From Proteobacteria bacterium ST_bin16 (lineage in GTDB: Bacteria > Pseudomonadota > Gammaproteobacteria > Burkholderiales > Nitrosomonadaceae): DNA of 47,118 nucleotides. Position numbers and translations under genes: made by a program. Positions 9,995 to 17,802 of this stretch are shown one piece after another (the first letter of the stretch is position 1; each line of letters begins with the position of its first letter). The notes under the pieces were generated by a model, which did no database searches, was not told the origin of the DNA, and saw only the letters and a list, made by a program, of their open reading frames with translations. The stretch lies in the NCBI GenBank assembly GCA_002083595.1, contig MSXT01000032.1, positions 1 to 47,118 of the forward strand. Reading direction: 5' to 3'.

Positions 9995-10210
9995 ATGCGC
10001 AAAATTGATCGAATAACCAACGCGACATTAGTCACAGTCATCCTGATCCTGTTCAGCTTGGCGATCACGGCATGCGCGCCGACCGTTAAAGTGGAACCAC
10101 CGCAAGAACCGATCACGATTAATCTCAATATCAAGCTGGATGCCGATATCCGGGTAAAGCTTGAAGAGCAAGCCAAAAAAGATATCGCGGCCAATCCTGG
10201 CATCTTCTGA
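9995..10210 (+). CDS. ynbE: YnbE-family lipoprotein
   Basis: A 71-residue protein with a hydrophobic signal segment ending in the lipobox ITAC, so the mature lipoprotein begins at Cys. The mature part includes VEPPQEPITINLNIKLDADIRVKLEE, the beta-strand region through which E. coli YnbE stacks on the C terminus of YdbH. AAGGAG at 9982-9987 lies 7 bases before this ATG; the upstream GTG at 9965 is in frame but precedes that site and is rejected. Likely an outer-membrane partner of the YdbH-like protein encoded 100 bases upstream. Confidence 0.88.
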   Translation: MRKIDRITNATLVTVILILFSLAITACAPTVKVEPPQEPITINLNIKLDADIRVKLEEQAKKDIAANPGIF

Positions 10211-10234
10211 TATCAACGAGACGAGGAGAACACT

Positions 10235-10585
10235 ATGCAGCGTATTGCACACATGACAGTTAAAAAACCTTTCGCAAAAATCGGCCACGCTATGCTGCTG
10301 GCATTCATGCTCAATGCGATGCCCGCCTGGGCTGACTCAATCGAGAGTCTGCGCGCATCGGGCGCGGTCGGCGAAAGCTACGATGGCTATGTCGTCGCGC
10401 GCGAACCAAGCGCCCGCGGGGAAGCGGATGAGATTAACGCAAAACGCCGGTCGATTTACCAGGAAAAAGCCACCGCCCAAGGAATCGATATCGAACAAGT
10501 CGGGAAAGTTTATGCTGAAGAAATCATCCGCAAAGTTCCATCCGGAACTTGGATTCAGCTAAATGGGCAGTGGAAACAGAAATAG
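10235..10585 (+). CDS. ydbL: YdbL family periplasmic protein (DUF1318)
   Basis: A 116-residue secreted protein with a signal peptide ending AWA before DSIESLRASG. The mature part carries the DUF1318 signature: GAVGE, then GYVV, then NAKRRSIYQEKA, and a C-terminal GTWIQLNGQWKQK. GAGGAG precedes the ATG at good distance and the gap to the ynbE-like gene is only 24 bases. In E. coli, YdbL modulates the YdbH-YnbE bridge, apparently by preventing excess YnbE multimer formation. All three components are therefore present here as one operon. Confidence 0.88.
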   Translation: MQRIAHMTVKKPFAKIGHAMLLAFMLNAMPAWADSIESLRASGAVGESYDGYVVAREPSARGEADEINAKRRSIYQEKATAQGIDIEQVGKVYAEEIIRKVPSGTWIQLNGQWKQK

Positions 10586-10631
10586 CAGGCCGTACAAATT
10601 GCATTACCGTTAAAACCGACCAGCATCATTC

Positions 10632-10686
10632 GCGAGTACTGACGCTAAAAATCATTGTTCTATTTTTACCGGCGTCAGGTGCTCGC
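10632..10686. terminator. Long hairpin between convergent ydbL and sulfotransferase genes
   Basis: The outer arms GCGAGTACTGACGC and GCGTCAGGTGCTCGC pair with one small interior bulge, and inside them TAAAAAT pairs with ATTTTTA around a 9-base loop. The hairpin sits between two converging genes, so a bidirectional terminator is the simplest reading. There is no clean T-run immediately after either outer arm, so a repeat-type palindrome remains possible. Confidence 0.55.
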
Positions 10687-10704
10687 AGTCCAGACTAAAG
10701 AGAT

Positions 10705-11565
10705 TCATCCGTTATCCCCCATCAACCGGCTGACTTCGGCATACCAGCTGCAATGTCGATAAGGCTCGGCACGCAACAACTCTTTGTAGTTATCCGGTAA
10801 ATTATGCGCAATCGCCCGGAATTCCTGCTTATCCTGTTCCGTAATGATAGTCGGACCGATAAACGGGGTTTTGTTGCGGTGTAAATTCAAGTTGAATGAT
10901 GGCTGGTGCGGCAAGTCAAAAAATCGAACCATGTCTTTTAATACTATTTCCCGTTTGAGATCGACGTCGACATCGATAAAAAACACGCGGTCTCGCCAAT
11001 GATTATCGCGGATCAACTGCGTCGCCCGGTGTTCTATCTCCAGCCATTGCAGCAGATAAAACTGAAAGCGGCTAAGCGGCGATGGATAATGCTGAAACAA
11101 TGCTTCCCGCCCGGTTAAAGCCCAGCGGAACAAGCGCTCTCCGCTATCACTCGCATATTCCGCAAACGGCAAGTGCAATGTACGAATGGCCTGCTCGCGT
11201 ACAAATTCGCTTTTCGCTACGAGCAACGGATTTCGTACCAGGTGAATAAAACCGGGGTTGCGCAACAGCGCCCCAGCATGACGGTTAAAAGCTTTCAAGA
11301 AAGCATGATTCGATTCAAAATAAAACGGTTGCTGGCGGCCCGTGATAAAACGGCATTTACGATCCAGCACCGGGATCAATGCGCTGTCGTTACGCTGCGT
11401 ATTCCATTCAATCGGTTTGCCGAACAGCGTGGGATTACCTGGCGTAAAGTACGGCTCGTGCGTGCTGTAACACTGCGTAATATTCTTTGAGAAGAAATCA
11501 GCGAGATAACTGGTACCCGAACGGCCGCTGGCGAGGGCGAATAGTGCAAGCTGAGTGTGACTCAT
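10705..11565 (-). CDS. Sulfotransferase family protein
   Basis: A 286-residue protein beginning with the 5'-phosphosulfate-binding P-loop-like segment LASGRSGTSYLADFF, followed by a 3'-phosphate-binding motif HLVRNPLLVAKSEF around residue 130. Both are hallmarks of PAPS-dependent sulfotransferases. No signal peptide or membrane helix is visible. The acceptor could be a glycan, lipid or small molecule; nothing nearby (no glycosyltransferase or cys cluster) identifies it. It is monocistronic, with its own 5' region. Confidence 0.8.
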   Translation of the reverse strand: MSHTQLALFALASGRSGTSYLADFFSKNITQCYSTHEPYFTPGNPTLFGKPIEWNTQRNDSALIPVLDRKCRFITGRQQPFYFESNHAFLKAFNRHAGALLRNPGFIHLVRNPLLVAKSEFVREQAIRTLHLPFAEYASDSGERLFRWALTGREALFQHYPSPLSRFQFYLLQWLEIEHRATQLIRDNHWRDRVFFIDVDVDLKREIVLKDMVRFFDLPHQPSFNLNLHRNKTPFIGPTIITEQDKQEFRAIAHNLPDNYKELLRAEPYRHCSWYAEVSRLMGDNG

Positions 11566-12114
11566 AGCCTCGTCGGCGAACTATCCAGTAGCACCATAAA
11601 CACCAATGTTGGCTTTCAACTGTATCAGGCGGGAGCGTAATGAATCAGCTCTACTCTTTATTTCAGAAACTTATCTTTGATTATCTGCGCAACAATCAAT
11701 CCAGCGATCAATGCAATTACAGAATAAATAGTAATTTCTATTAAATCAGTCATTTGACAAGACATCCTATCTCAATCAATGCAAACGCAAGCATTTTATA
11801 TGAGATACATGCAACCAATGGAAAAATATTCTCCGTACAAGATTCCTGAATTGGGAAATTCTTACCGCTGATTGACACCAGCTGAAATTATTCTCAAAAT
11901 CGCGGCGCACGTTGATAGCGAAACATCTAATGGCATGCAAAGAGCACTTCTGTGGCATAAAGCGTGTGCCATCGCATTGGGATTGAATGGTAAAAGCCAT
12001 GAAGCTACGCTTATAATAATAAGTGCGTATCTGTCACAAAACAGGAAGCATTGATGTTGATCGCAACGGATTTGTTACTTTAATTTAAGATTAATTTTTA
12101 TAGGCTTAATACAT
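11566..12114. other. Intergenic region between sulfotransferase and secreted Ala/Gln-rich protein
   Basis: This is a long gap for so dense a window. On the minus strand it holds a plausible 31-codon membrane peptide (listed separately). On the plus strand a 60-codon frame from a TTG at 11872 lacks a ribosome site and resembles nothing I know. The last 60 bases before the 12115 gene are AT-rich (TTAATTTAAGATTAATTTTT) and may hold its promoter. Confidence 0.5.
11658..11753 (-). CDS. Candidate small membrane peptide, 31 residues
   Basis: The minus-strand frame begins with ATG and reads MTDLIEIT, then a single hydrophobic helix (IYSVIALIAGLIVAQII), then the basic tail KDKFLK and a TAA stop. AGGA lies about 10 bases upstream of the ATG. 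The design (short acidic N terminus, one transmembrane helix, positively charged C-terminal tail) is that of bacterial small membrane proteins. It lies in an otherwise empty stretch downstream of no obvious promoter. I recognise no family. Chance open frames of this size exist, so the call is tentative. Confidence 0.4.
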   Translation of the reverse strand: MTDLIEITIYSVIALIAGLIVAQIIKDKFLK

Positions 12115-12486
12115 ATGAAGAAATTACTTTTTGTTGTTCTGATTTCCTTAGCGTTTACAAACAATCTGTACGCGAAAGGTAGCAAAGGCAGTAAAGGCAG
12201 CATATCAAAAGCGCCAGTGAGCTCTAAACCGGCCGCACAACAAAAACAAGCGAACACGAATCAACCTGCGTCAGCTCAGCAGCCAGCGCAAGCAGCTAAC
12301 GCCAATGCACCAGCTGCAGCACCGAATGCACAGGCTCAAAACCCATCTCTTTTGCAATCCGCAATGCCCGCATTAGTCGGTGGTGCAGTGGGAAGCTATA
12401 TCGGCAGCAAATTGGCCAGTGATGGCGAGGATGCAAAAGCAGCGGAAGAAAGCGCGGAAAAAAAGGACGAGCAGTTTTTAAAATAA
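12115..12486 (+). CDS. Secreted Ala/Gln/Asn-rich low-complexity protein
   Basis: A 123-residue protein with a clear signal peptide (MKKLLFVVLISLAF, cleavage near LYA/KG). A KGSKGSKGS repeat follows, then about 60 residues dominated by Ala, Gln, Pro and Asn. A glycine-zipper-like hydrophobic segment (LVGGAVGSYIGSKLA) may insert in a membrane, and the tail is acidic/basic (EESAEKKDEQ). No enzyme fold is expected. It could be a surface or envelope structural protein. No homologous family is recognised. Neighbours give no clue. Confidence 0.7.
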   Translation: MKKLLFVVLISLAFTNNLYAKGSKGSKGSISKAPVSSKPAAQQKQANTNQPASAQQPAQAANANAPAAAPNAQAQNPSLLQSAMPALVGGAVGSYIGSKLASDGEDAKAAEESAEKKDEQFLK

Positions 12487-12532
12487 TAAGCCATAGCCGT
12501 TCGGCTTAACTTCATACACCCTGCCAAACAAA

Positions 12533-12571
12533 GAGCGTTACCATTCTTAACAACAAAGAAAGGTAACGCTC
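12533..12571 (-). terminator. Inverted repeat downstream of gdhA
   Basis: GAGCGTTACC (12533-12542) and GGTAACGCTC (12562-12571) pair perfectly over 10 bp with a 19-base loop. Read on the minus strand, the stem is followed by TTTGTTTG, so it may end transcription of gdhA. It could also serve the plus-strand gene ending at 12486. Confidence 0.4.
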
Positions 12572-12693
12572 GAACCAATGAACCCTGGTACTAAAAAAAC
12601 AACCTGATGAGCTTACCGGAAAATAATGGCAGCTCATTCAGGAATTTTTAGCGCCACTTGCCCAGAGTCACATATTCCATCGGTTTGCTAAAG

Positions 12694-14037
12694 CTAGATA
12701 ACACCCTGTCCCAGCATGGCTTCAGCCACTTTGACAAAACCGGCGATATTGGCGCCATCGACATAGTTCACGCTGCCGTCGGCTTTAGTGCCGTATTTCA
12801 GACAGGATTTATGGATCGCCTGCATAATTTCTTTCAGGCGCGCATCGACTTCCTCGCGCGTCCACGATATCCGCATGGCATTCTGGCTCATTTCAAGGCC
12901 TGAAGTCGCGACACCACCGGCGTTACTGGCTTTGCCCGGCGCATAGAGCACTTTGTTGTGCAGGAAGCATTCGACGGCTTCCGCGGTCGATGGCATGTTG
13001 GCGCCTTCGGCCACGCAAATCACGCCATTCTTGACCAGCGCCCGCGCATCATCGCCGTTTAATTCATTTTGTGTAGCACAGGGCAATGCAACCTGCACCG
13101 GCACGTGCCAAGGCTTCGCACCCGGCAGGTAGGTGACATTCACGCGTTTGGCGTATTCGTCGAGACGGGCGTACAGATGATTTTTAACCTCGGCCAGAAT
13201 CGCCAGCTTTTCGGGAGTGAAACCCGCTTCATCGACAATCGTGCCGCTGGAATCGGATACCGTCACCACTTTGGCGCCCTGCGACATGGCTTTTTCCACG
13301 GCAAATTGCGCCACATTTCCAGAGCCGGAAACCGAAACGCGCATGCCTTCGAGAGAACGCCCTGCGTGTTGCAATATTTCCTGGGCAAAGTAAACCGTGC
13401 CGTAACCGGTTGCTTCCGGACGTATCAATGACCCGCCAAAACTCAACCCCTTACCGGTGAATACGCAATCCGCGCGGTTGGATAACTTCTTCATCATGCC
13501 CGCCATGAAACCGACCTCACGCCCGCCCACACCGATATCTCCGGCAGGAACATCGGTATCCGAACCGATATGACGGAATAATTCGCTGATAAACGCCTGG
13601 CAGAAGCGCATGACTTCACCGGGGCTTTTACCTTTAGGATCGAAATCGGAACCGCCCTTACCGCCACCCATCGGCAGCGTCGTCAAGGCATTCTTGAAGG
13701 TCTGTTCAAACGCCAGGAATTTAAGAATCGACAGATTGACCGAGGGATGAAACCGGATACCGCCTTTATAGGGGCCAATCGATGAGCTGTGCTGTATGCG
13801 ATAACCGCGATTGACCCGGACTTCGCCGTGATCATCCACCCAGGACACCCGAAATATAATCACCCGCTCCGGCTCGACCAAGCGATCCAGCAAACCATGC
13901 TCAGCATAACGAGGATGCTCCAATATGAACGGCCACAAACTTTCAATCACTTCCGTGACCGCCTGCATATACTCTGGTTGGTTCGGATTGCGCCCCGCCA
14001 CATCGGCGCTGAACTCTTGAAGACTTTTATATTTCAT
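12694..14037 (-). CDS. gdhA: NADP-specific glutamate dehydrogenase
   Basis: At 447 residues this equals the length of E. coli GdhA. The catalytic/substrate segment PMGGGKGGSDFDPKGKS is intact, as are the dinucleotide fold (VSGSGNVAQFAVEKA) and the C-terminal GLEMSQNAMRISW. The enzyme aminates 2-oxoglutarate to glutamate with NADPH, the entry point of ammonium into organic nitrogen. That fits an ammonia-rich lifestyle if the host is Nitrosomonas-like. GGGGAAA precedes the ATG. It is monocistronic with a 350-base upstream region. GLFGF-type NAD-dependent forms are excluded by length and motif. Confidence 0.97.
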   Translation of the reverse strand: MKYKSLQEFSADVAGRNPNQPEYMQAVTEVIESLWPFILEHPRYAEHGLLDRLVEPERVIIFRVSWVDDHGEVRVNRGYRIQHSSSIGPYKGGIRFHPSVNLSILKFLAFEQTFKNALTTLPMGGGKGGSDFDPKGKSPGEVMRFCQAFISELFRHIGSDTDVPAGDIGVGGREVGFMAGMMKKLSNRADCVFTGKGLSFGGSLIRPEATGYGTVYFAQEILQHAGRSLEGMRVSVSGSGNVAQFAVEKAMSQGAKVVTVSDSSGTIVDEAGFTPEKLAILAEVKNHLYARLDEYAKRVNVTYLPGAKPWHVPVQVALPCATQNELNGDDARALVKNGVICVAEGANMPSTAEAVECFLHNKVLYAPGKASNAGGVATSGLEMSQNAMRISWTREEVDARLKEIMQAIHKSCLKYGTKADGSVNYVDGANIAGFVKVAEAMLGQGVI

Positions 14038-14389
14038 TTTATTTCCCCGGTAAGTGAAAGGTTATCTGCAAATGGCCCAATTTTGCCAAATTAATGTACA
14101 AGCTGCACTGTATTTTTATTAAAAAGGGCATTTTTTAGAAGTTTTTTCTAATACGAAGATAAATTGAAATATCTACCCCTCTCTCGTCAAGGATAGGTGA
14201 TGCAGGCTGTCTCGTCCATCAAAGAATCAGTCTGCGAAAAAGAAACTGAGGTTTCTTACAATTAATACAAATCAGAAAATGAACAAGATAAATGGTATCT
14301 CCATTATAAATCTAACTGCCAGACCTATTGTGGCGGGGCGTGCCAAGCTGCTAAAGTCGGGCTTCGATCTTCACTTCAAGGACCATCAA
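14038..14389. promoter_or_regulatory. Divergent upstream region of gdhA and cytochrome gene
   Basis: This 352-base gap serves two divergent genes. Two small palindromes stand out: TTAGAA-N5-TTCTAA (14135-14151), nearer gdhA, and AAGAAAC-TGAG-GTTTCTT (14240-14257), nearer the cytochrome. Both are symmetrical enough to be operators, but neither matches a motif I can name. No gene is supported in the gap. Confidence 0.35.
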
Positions 14390-14866
14390 ATGCGAAAAAC
14401 GCGAATGATCATTGCCTGTTTGCTGATTTCCACATCAGCGATCGCGGCGGATATGGATAACCGGCAAACCCTTACACTCACCGAAGGTCAGCGTAGTCAC
14501 GTGCTGGAGGAAATGCGGGCATTGTTGTCGGGCACACGGGATATTCTGGCGGCGCTTTCGACGGATGACATGGTAGTGGTCTCCAGGTACGCCCGTCCTT
14601 TGGGGTTGGGCATGGCGCATAAGGCCGAGGATCACCTCAAGAGTGTGCTACCCAGGGAATTCATGCAGCTCGGCATGTCCTTGCATCAGGATTTCGACCA
14701 AATTGCCGCAGATGCGGAATCCAAGAAGGACTCCAAACTTACGTTGCGGCAGTTGAGCGACGCCATGGCCAAATGCGTTGCCTGTCATGACGCCTATCAA
14801 ATTCAAACCACGCCATTGCCGCTACAGCCGGTACAAGCTAAGGAACACGGGCACCATCATCATTAG
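14390..14866 (+). CDS. Periplasmic mono-heme c-type cytochrome, cytochrome c'-like
   Basis: The predicted 158-residue protein has a signal peptide (IIACLLISTSAIAA) and one heme attachment motif, CVACH at residues 129-133, close to the C terminus. The rest is strongly helical. A C-terminal heme motif on a helical domain of about 135 residues is the plan of cytochrome c' proteins, which bind NO or act in nitrosative stress; that is inference. The tail ends HGHHHH, a possible metal-binding site. The ATG at 14390 is preceded by AAGGA and starts the signal peptide; the frame is open to 14279 but the extra residues are unlikely. Standing alone, it has no operon partner. Confidence 0.72.
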   Translation: MRKTRMIIACLLISTSAIAADMDNRQTLTLTEGQRSHVLEEMRALLSGTRDILAALSTDDMVVVSRYARPLGLGMAHKAEDHLKSVLPREFMQLGMSLHQDFDQIAADAESKKDSKLTLRQLSDAMAKCVACHDAYQIQTTPLPLQPVQAKEHGHHHH

Positions 14867-14890
14867 GGCATGGCAAGATAGGTGCAAACC

Positions 14891-15685
14891 TCAAGGTTTT
14901 TCCGTTTCAAACAGTATGGCTTGCATTGGGTAGCGCATCGGATTCGAGCCGTATTCTTTCTTGAACGCCTCCGCCAATGCCGTAACGATTTCTTCCGGAT
15001 CAACGCCGCCGCGATCCCTGATTTCAAATAACACGGGTGAGTACACCAGTGCCCGCGCAAACGCGGACACATCGAAAACGTCGTATTCATGGCGGTGAAC
15101 CGATATCACGACGGGATCGAAACCGATCGTTATCAGCTGTTCCTTGAGTGGATCGATCCGGTGGCAGGAAACGGGATCGAACAGGAACCGGGGCGTATCG
15201 GAAGGGAAAAATTGCTTCAATACCTCGAAGCTCAAGCTGGCGAAGGGATTGTAGCGCTCCGAGTCCCAGACACGGAACAGGAAGCGGCTGTTGCGCTTCA
15301 ACACCCGGTATGCCTCGCGGAACGCCATTTCCTGATCGAAAAACATGATGCCGAACTGGCACACTACCGCGTCGAACGCTGCGTCATCGAACGGCAGTGC
15401 CGTCGCATCGGCATTCTGGAATGTAACTTGTTCGCCGGGAAGAAATTTGGTGCGTGCCAGATCCATCATCGAATCGCTGATGTCGATTGCGGTCAGGCGG
15501 GAATCCTTAGGTAGCAAATTACGTAAATGCCGGGTAACAATGCCTGTGCCTGCGGCAATTTCCAGCACATCGCGGGGCGATTGTTCCGCAATGCGCCGCG
15601 CGGTGTCGCGTCCATAATGCTCAAACAGCACCGGCCCCAAATCTCGATCGTAAGGAATGACAACCTCGTCAACATAACCTGCCAT
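14891..15685 (-). CDS. Class I SAM-dependent methyltransferase
   Basis: The 264-residue protein has motif I VLEIAAGTGIVTRHL, an acidic strand-2 residue in TAIDISDSM, and motif II/III segments ALPFDDAAFDAVVCQFGIMFF. This UbiE/COQ5-like arrangement acts on small molecules or lipids. The C-terminal region lacks any diagnostic substrate domain. It lies 107 bases downstream of the GlxA-type regulator on the same strand and may be co-transcribed with it. The substrate is unknown. Confidence 0.82.
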   Translation of the reverse strand: MAGYVDEVVIPYDRDLGPVLFEHYGRDTARRIAEQSPRDVLEIAAGTGIVTRHLRNLLPKDSRLTAIDISDSMMDLARTKFLPGEQVTFQNADATALPFDDAAFDAVVCQFGIMFFDQEMAFREAYRVLKRNSRFLFRVWDSERYNPFASLSFEVLKQFFPSDTPRFLFDPVSCHRIDPLKEQLITIGFDPVVISVHRHEYDVFDVSAFARALVYSPVLFEIRDRGGVDPEEIVTALAEAFKKEYGSNPMRYPMQAILFETEKP

Positions 15686-15792
15686 AGATAATTCTCCGTA
15701 GAAAAATTTGTAAAAAAGAAAGCTCGAGCGCTTATTTCACGACCGGCTCGTCAAGTCTCGCCGGTACGGCTGCAAGGGGAAATATTTGATGG

Positions 15793-16782
15793 TTATGAAT
15801 CATGAGCCGCCGAGGTTTTGGCTGCTGGCGGCTGTTTGCCCTGAAAGGTTTTCCGCCATTCGCCCGGTGTGACACCGAACCGGTGCCTGAAGTGCTGACG
15901 CAGCGACGTCGCGGATTGGAAACCGGCCTGCGCTGCAATGGCATCAATCGGCAAAGAAGTGGATTCGAGCAACTCCTGGCTGCGCTGTAAGCGCTCTGCC
16001 GTCAGCCATTCGCCCACCGGCATTCCCGTAGCTTTGTAAAACTGCCGCGTAAAAGTGCGGCGGCTCATTTTGCTGTACTGTGCCAGTTCATCCAGACTGT
16101 GCGTTTGATTCAAATGATTTCTCAGGTAATCCAGCAACGTGTTGATGCGTGTATCTTGCGTTGAAACAGGAACGGGCCGTTCGATAAACTGCGCTTGACC
16201 GCCTTCCCGGTAAGGTGGAATCACCATGCGCCGGGCCAGTTTGTTGGCAATCACACTGCCGTAGCGCTGCCGCACTAGGTATAAACAGCAATCGATCCCG
16301 GCGGCGGTCCCTGCGGATGTAATCAAACGATCATCGTCGACATACAATGCATTGCTATCCAGTTTTACATCGGGAAAGCGGCGCATGAAATCCTGTTCGA
16401 ATTCCCAATGCGTCGAAGCTTTGCGGTTTTTCAGCAACCCGGCATGTGCCAGCACATACGTGCCCAGGCACAATCCGACAATCTGGCTGCCGTGCGCGTA
16501 AGCTGCCACCAGAGCATCCAGCAATGATTGCTCGGGTTTTTCGGCTGGATCGCGCCAGGAAGGCACGATGATGACATCGGCTTGCGCCAATTCGTCCGTG
16601 CCGATCGTCGATTCAACCATCAATCCTTCGCTGGAGCGCAACTTGCCGGGTTCGTACGCGTAGATTCTGAGGTCAAAAAGCTTCTCGTCGTGCAGCAGAT
16701 CGCCGAAGATGATGCACGGTACAGACAAATGGAACGGACTAAAGTTGTTGAAAGCAATCACCGCGACTAACGGAGCGGACAT
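15793..16782 (-). CDS. GlxA-type transcriptional regulator (DJ-1/PfpI domain plus AraC HTH)
   Basis: The N-terminal half (about 5-175) is a DJ-1/PfpI fold with the nucleophile-elbow Cys in IVGLCLGTYVLAHAG. The C-terminal half (about 215-315) is an AraC-type double helix-turn-helix (LDELAQYSKMSRRTFTRQF, then IDAIAAQAGFQSATSLRQHF). Such proteins usually act as activators of nearby catabolic or stress genes in response to metabolites. The likely targets are its own operon or the adjacent methyltransferase. The start at MSAPLVAVIAF matches the family N terminus. Confidence 0.9.
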   Translation of the reverse strand: MSAPLVAVIAFNNFSPFHLSVPCIIFGDLLHDEKLFDLRIYAYEPGKLRSSEGLMVESTIGTDELAQADVIIVPSWRDPAEKPEQSLLDALVAAYAHGSQIVGLCLGTYVLAHAGLLKNRKASTHWEFEQDFMRRFPDVKLDSNALYVDDDRLITSAGTAAGIDCCLYLVRQRYGSVIANKLARRMVIPPYREGGQAQFIERPVPVSTQDTRINTLLDYLRNHLNQTHSLDELAQYSKMSRRTFTRQFYKATGMPVGEWLTAERLQRSQELLESTSLPIDAIAAQAGFQSATSLRQHFRHRFGVTPGEWRKTFQGKQPPAAKTSAAHDS

Positions 16783-16912
16783 GATGAAATCCTGCGGATG
16801 GAACGATTTTTACCGGTCATGGACGGCCTCCTGGCAATGCGGGTAAACAATCGGACAATATTCAAAGTTGAACGATCTGGCAAGGTGAATTCATCGCTCG
16901 CTCCGTGTCGAT

Positions 16913-17683
16913 TTAAAAACTATAGGTTTCGCCATCTTCCGGAACCAGTACCCGCTGCGTCATGGCTTTTTCGCTCAGAAACTCGCACAGTTCCTTTCGG
17001 GTAAGTGTGGCGTGGTTCACCGCTTCCATGTGGCTAGCGATGACCGTCGCTTCAGGTGCGGCTTTGTATACTTCGTAAATATCCTGCTTGCCCATGATAA
17101 TAGATTCGTTACCGATGACCTGAGCATCGCAGCTATTCAGCACGACGACATCGGGATGGTATTTTTTCAGGCTGTCCCCAACTGCTTGACACCAGACGGT
17201 GTCTCCGGCGATATACAACGTTTTCTCATCCGGGTGTCTGAATACGACGCCACTGACTTCCCCCAGTAAGGCTTTCATGTCTTCCAGAACCTTGGGCCTG
17301 CCGTGCTGGCCCGGGGTTTTGATCAGGGTGATGCCTTCAAAGCGGGTATTCTCATCCATCACGCGAATATCGCTGAAGCCCGCCGACCTGATTGTCTGCG
17401 CGTCTTTTTCATGTTGTACGAAGAATGGGATGTCCTTGCGGATAGCCTGTTGGGCTGTTTCGTCCCAGTGATCCGGATGATCGTGCGTCAGAATGACTGC
17501 GTCGGCATCGACGATTTCGCAGACCGGCATCGGCAGCTCAGCCGTCGGATTGCGGATGTGATCGTTGATAGTGCCGCCGAATCCAGGTACCGCCCCTTTC
17601 TCCGCCAGCCATGGGTCAATTAGAAATTTTTTTCCCGCATAATCAATTTTTAAAGTTGCGTTGCGGATTTGTGTAAATTGCAT
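16913..17683 (-). CDS. MBL-fold metal-dependent hydrolase (UlaG-like)
   Basis: This 256-residue metallo-beta-lactamase fold has the zinc motif LTHDHPDHWD and further ligands in TPGQHGRP, IAGDTVW and ASHMEAVNH. The short N terminus (MQFTQIRNATLKIDYAGKKF) is typical of UlaG-like lactonase-family hydrolases. The ATG at 17683 is chosen because AAGGAG stands about 9 bases upstream; the open frame extends to 17773 without support. It is divergent from the dioxygenase-trxB operon, with a perfect palindrome in between. The substrate is unknown. Confidence 0.85.
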   Translation of the reverse strand: MQFTQIRNATLKIDYAGKKFLIDPWLAEKGAVPGFGGTINDHIRNPTAELPMPVCEIVDADAVILTHDHPDHWDETAQQAIRKDIPFFVQHEKDAQTIRSAGFSDIRVMDENTRFEGITLIKTPGQHGRPKVLEDMKALLGEVSGVVFRHPDEKTLYIAGDTVWCQAVGDSLKKYHPDVVVLNSCDAQVIGNESIIMGKQDIYEVYKAAPEATVIASHMEAVNHATLTRKELCEFLSEKAMTQRVLVPEDGETYSF

Positions 17684-17747
17684 GACGATATACTCCTTGG
17701 CTATGTTGATTCGGAATATTATGAGCAAGCAGCGGAAAAAATAGCAG

Positions 17748-17761
17748 TGTCCCGCGGGACA
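17748..17761. promoter_or_regulatory. Perfect 14-bp palindrome, candidate operator
   Basis: TGTCCCGCGGGACA is a complete dyad with no spacer. It sits in the 120-base region between the divergent MBL-fold hydrolase (start 17683) and the dioxygenase (start 17803). It is far more GC-rich than its flanks. Placement and symmetry suggest a site for a dimeric repressor controlling one or both genes. Confidence 0.5.
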
Positions 17762-17802
17762 TTTCGCATGCAATCCGGGCCAAAATTATGGAGGTTTTTT
17801 AT

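Noticed and set aside
11872..12054. 60-codon plus-strand frame between sulfotransferase and the secreted protein
   Set aside because: It starts with TTG directly after a stop, has no ribosome site and no recognisable family; likely chance.
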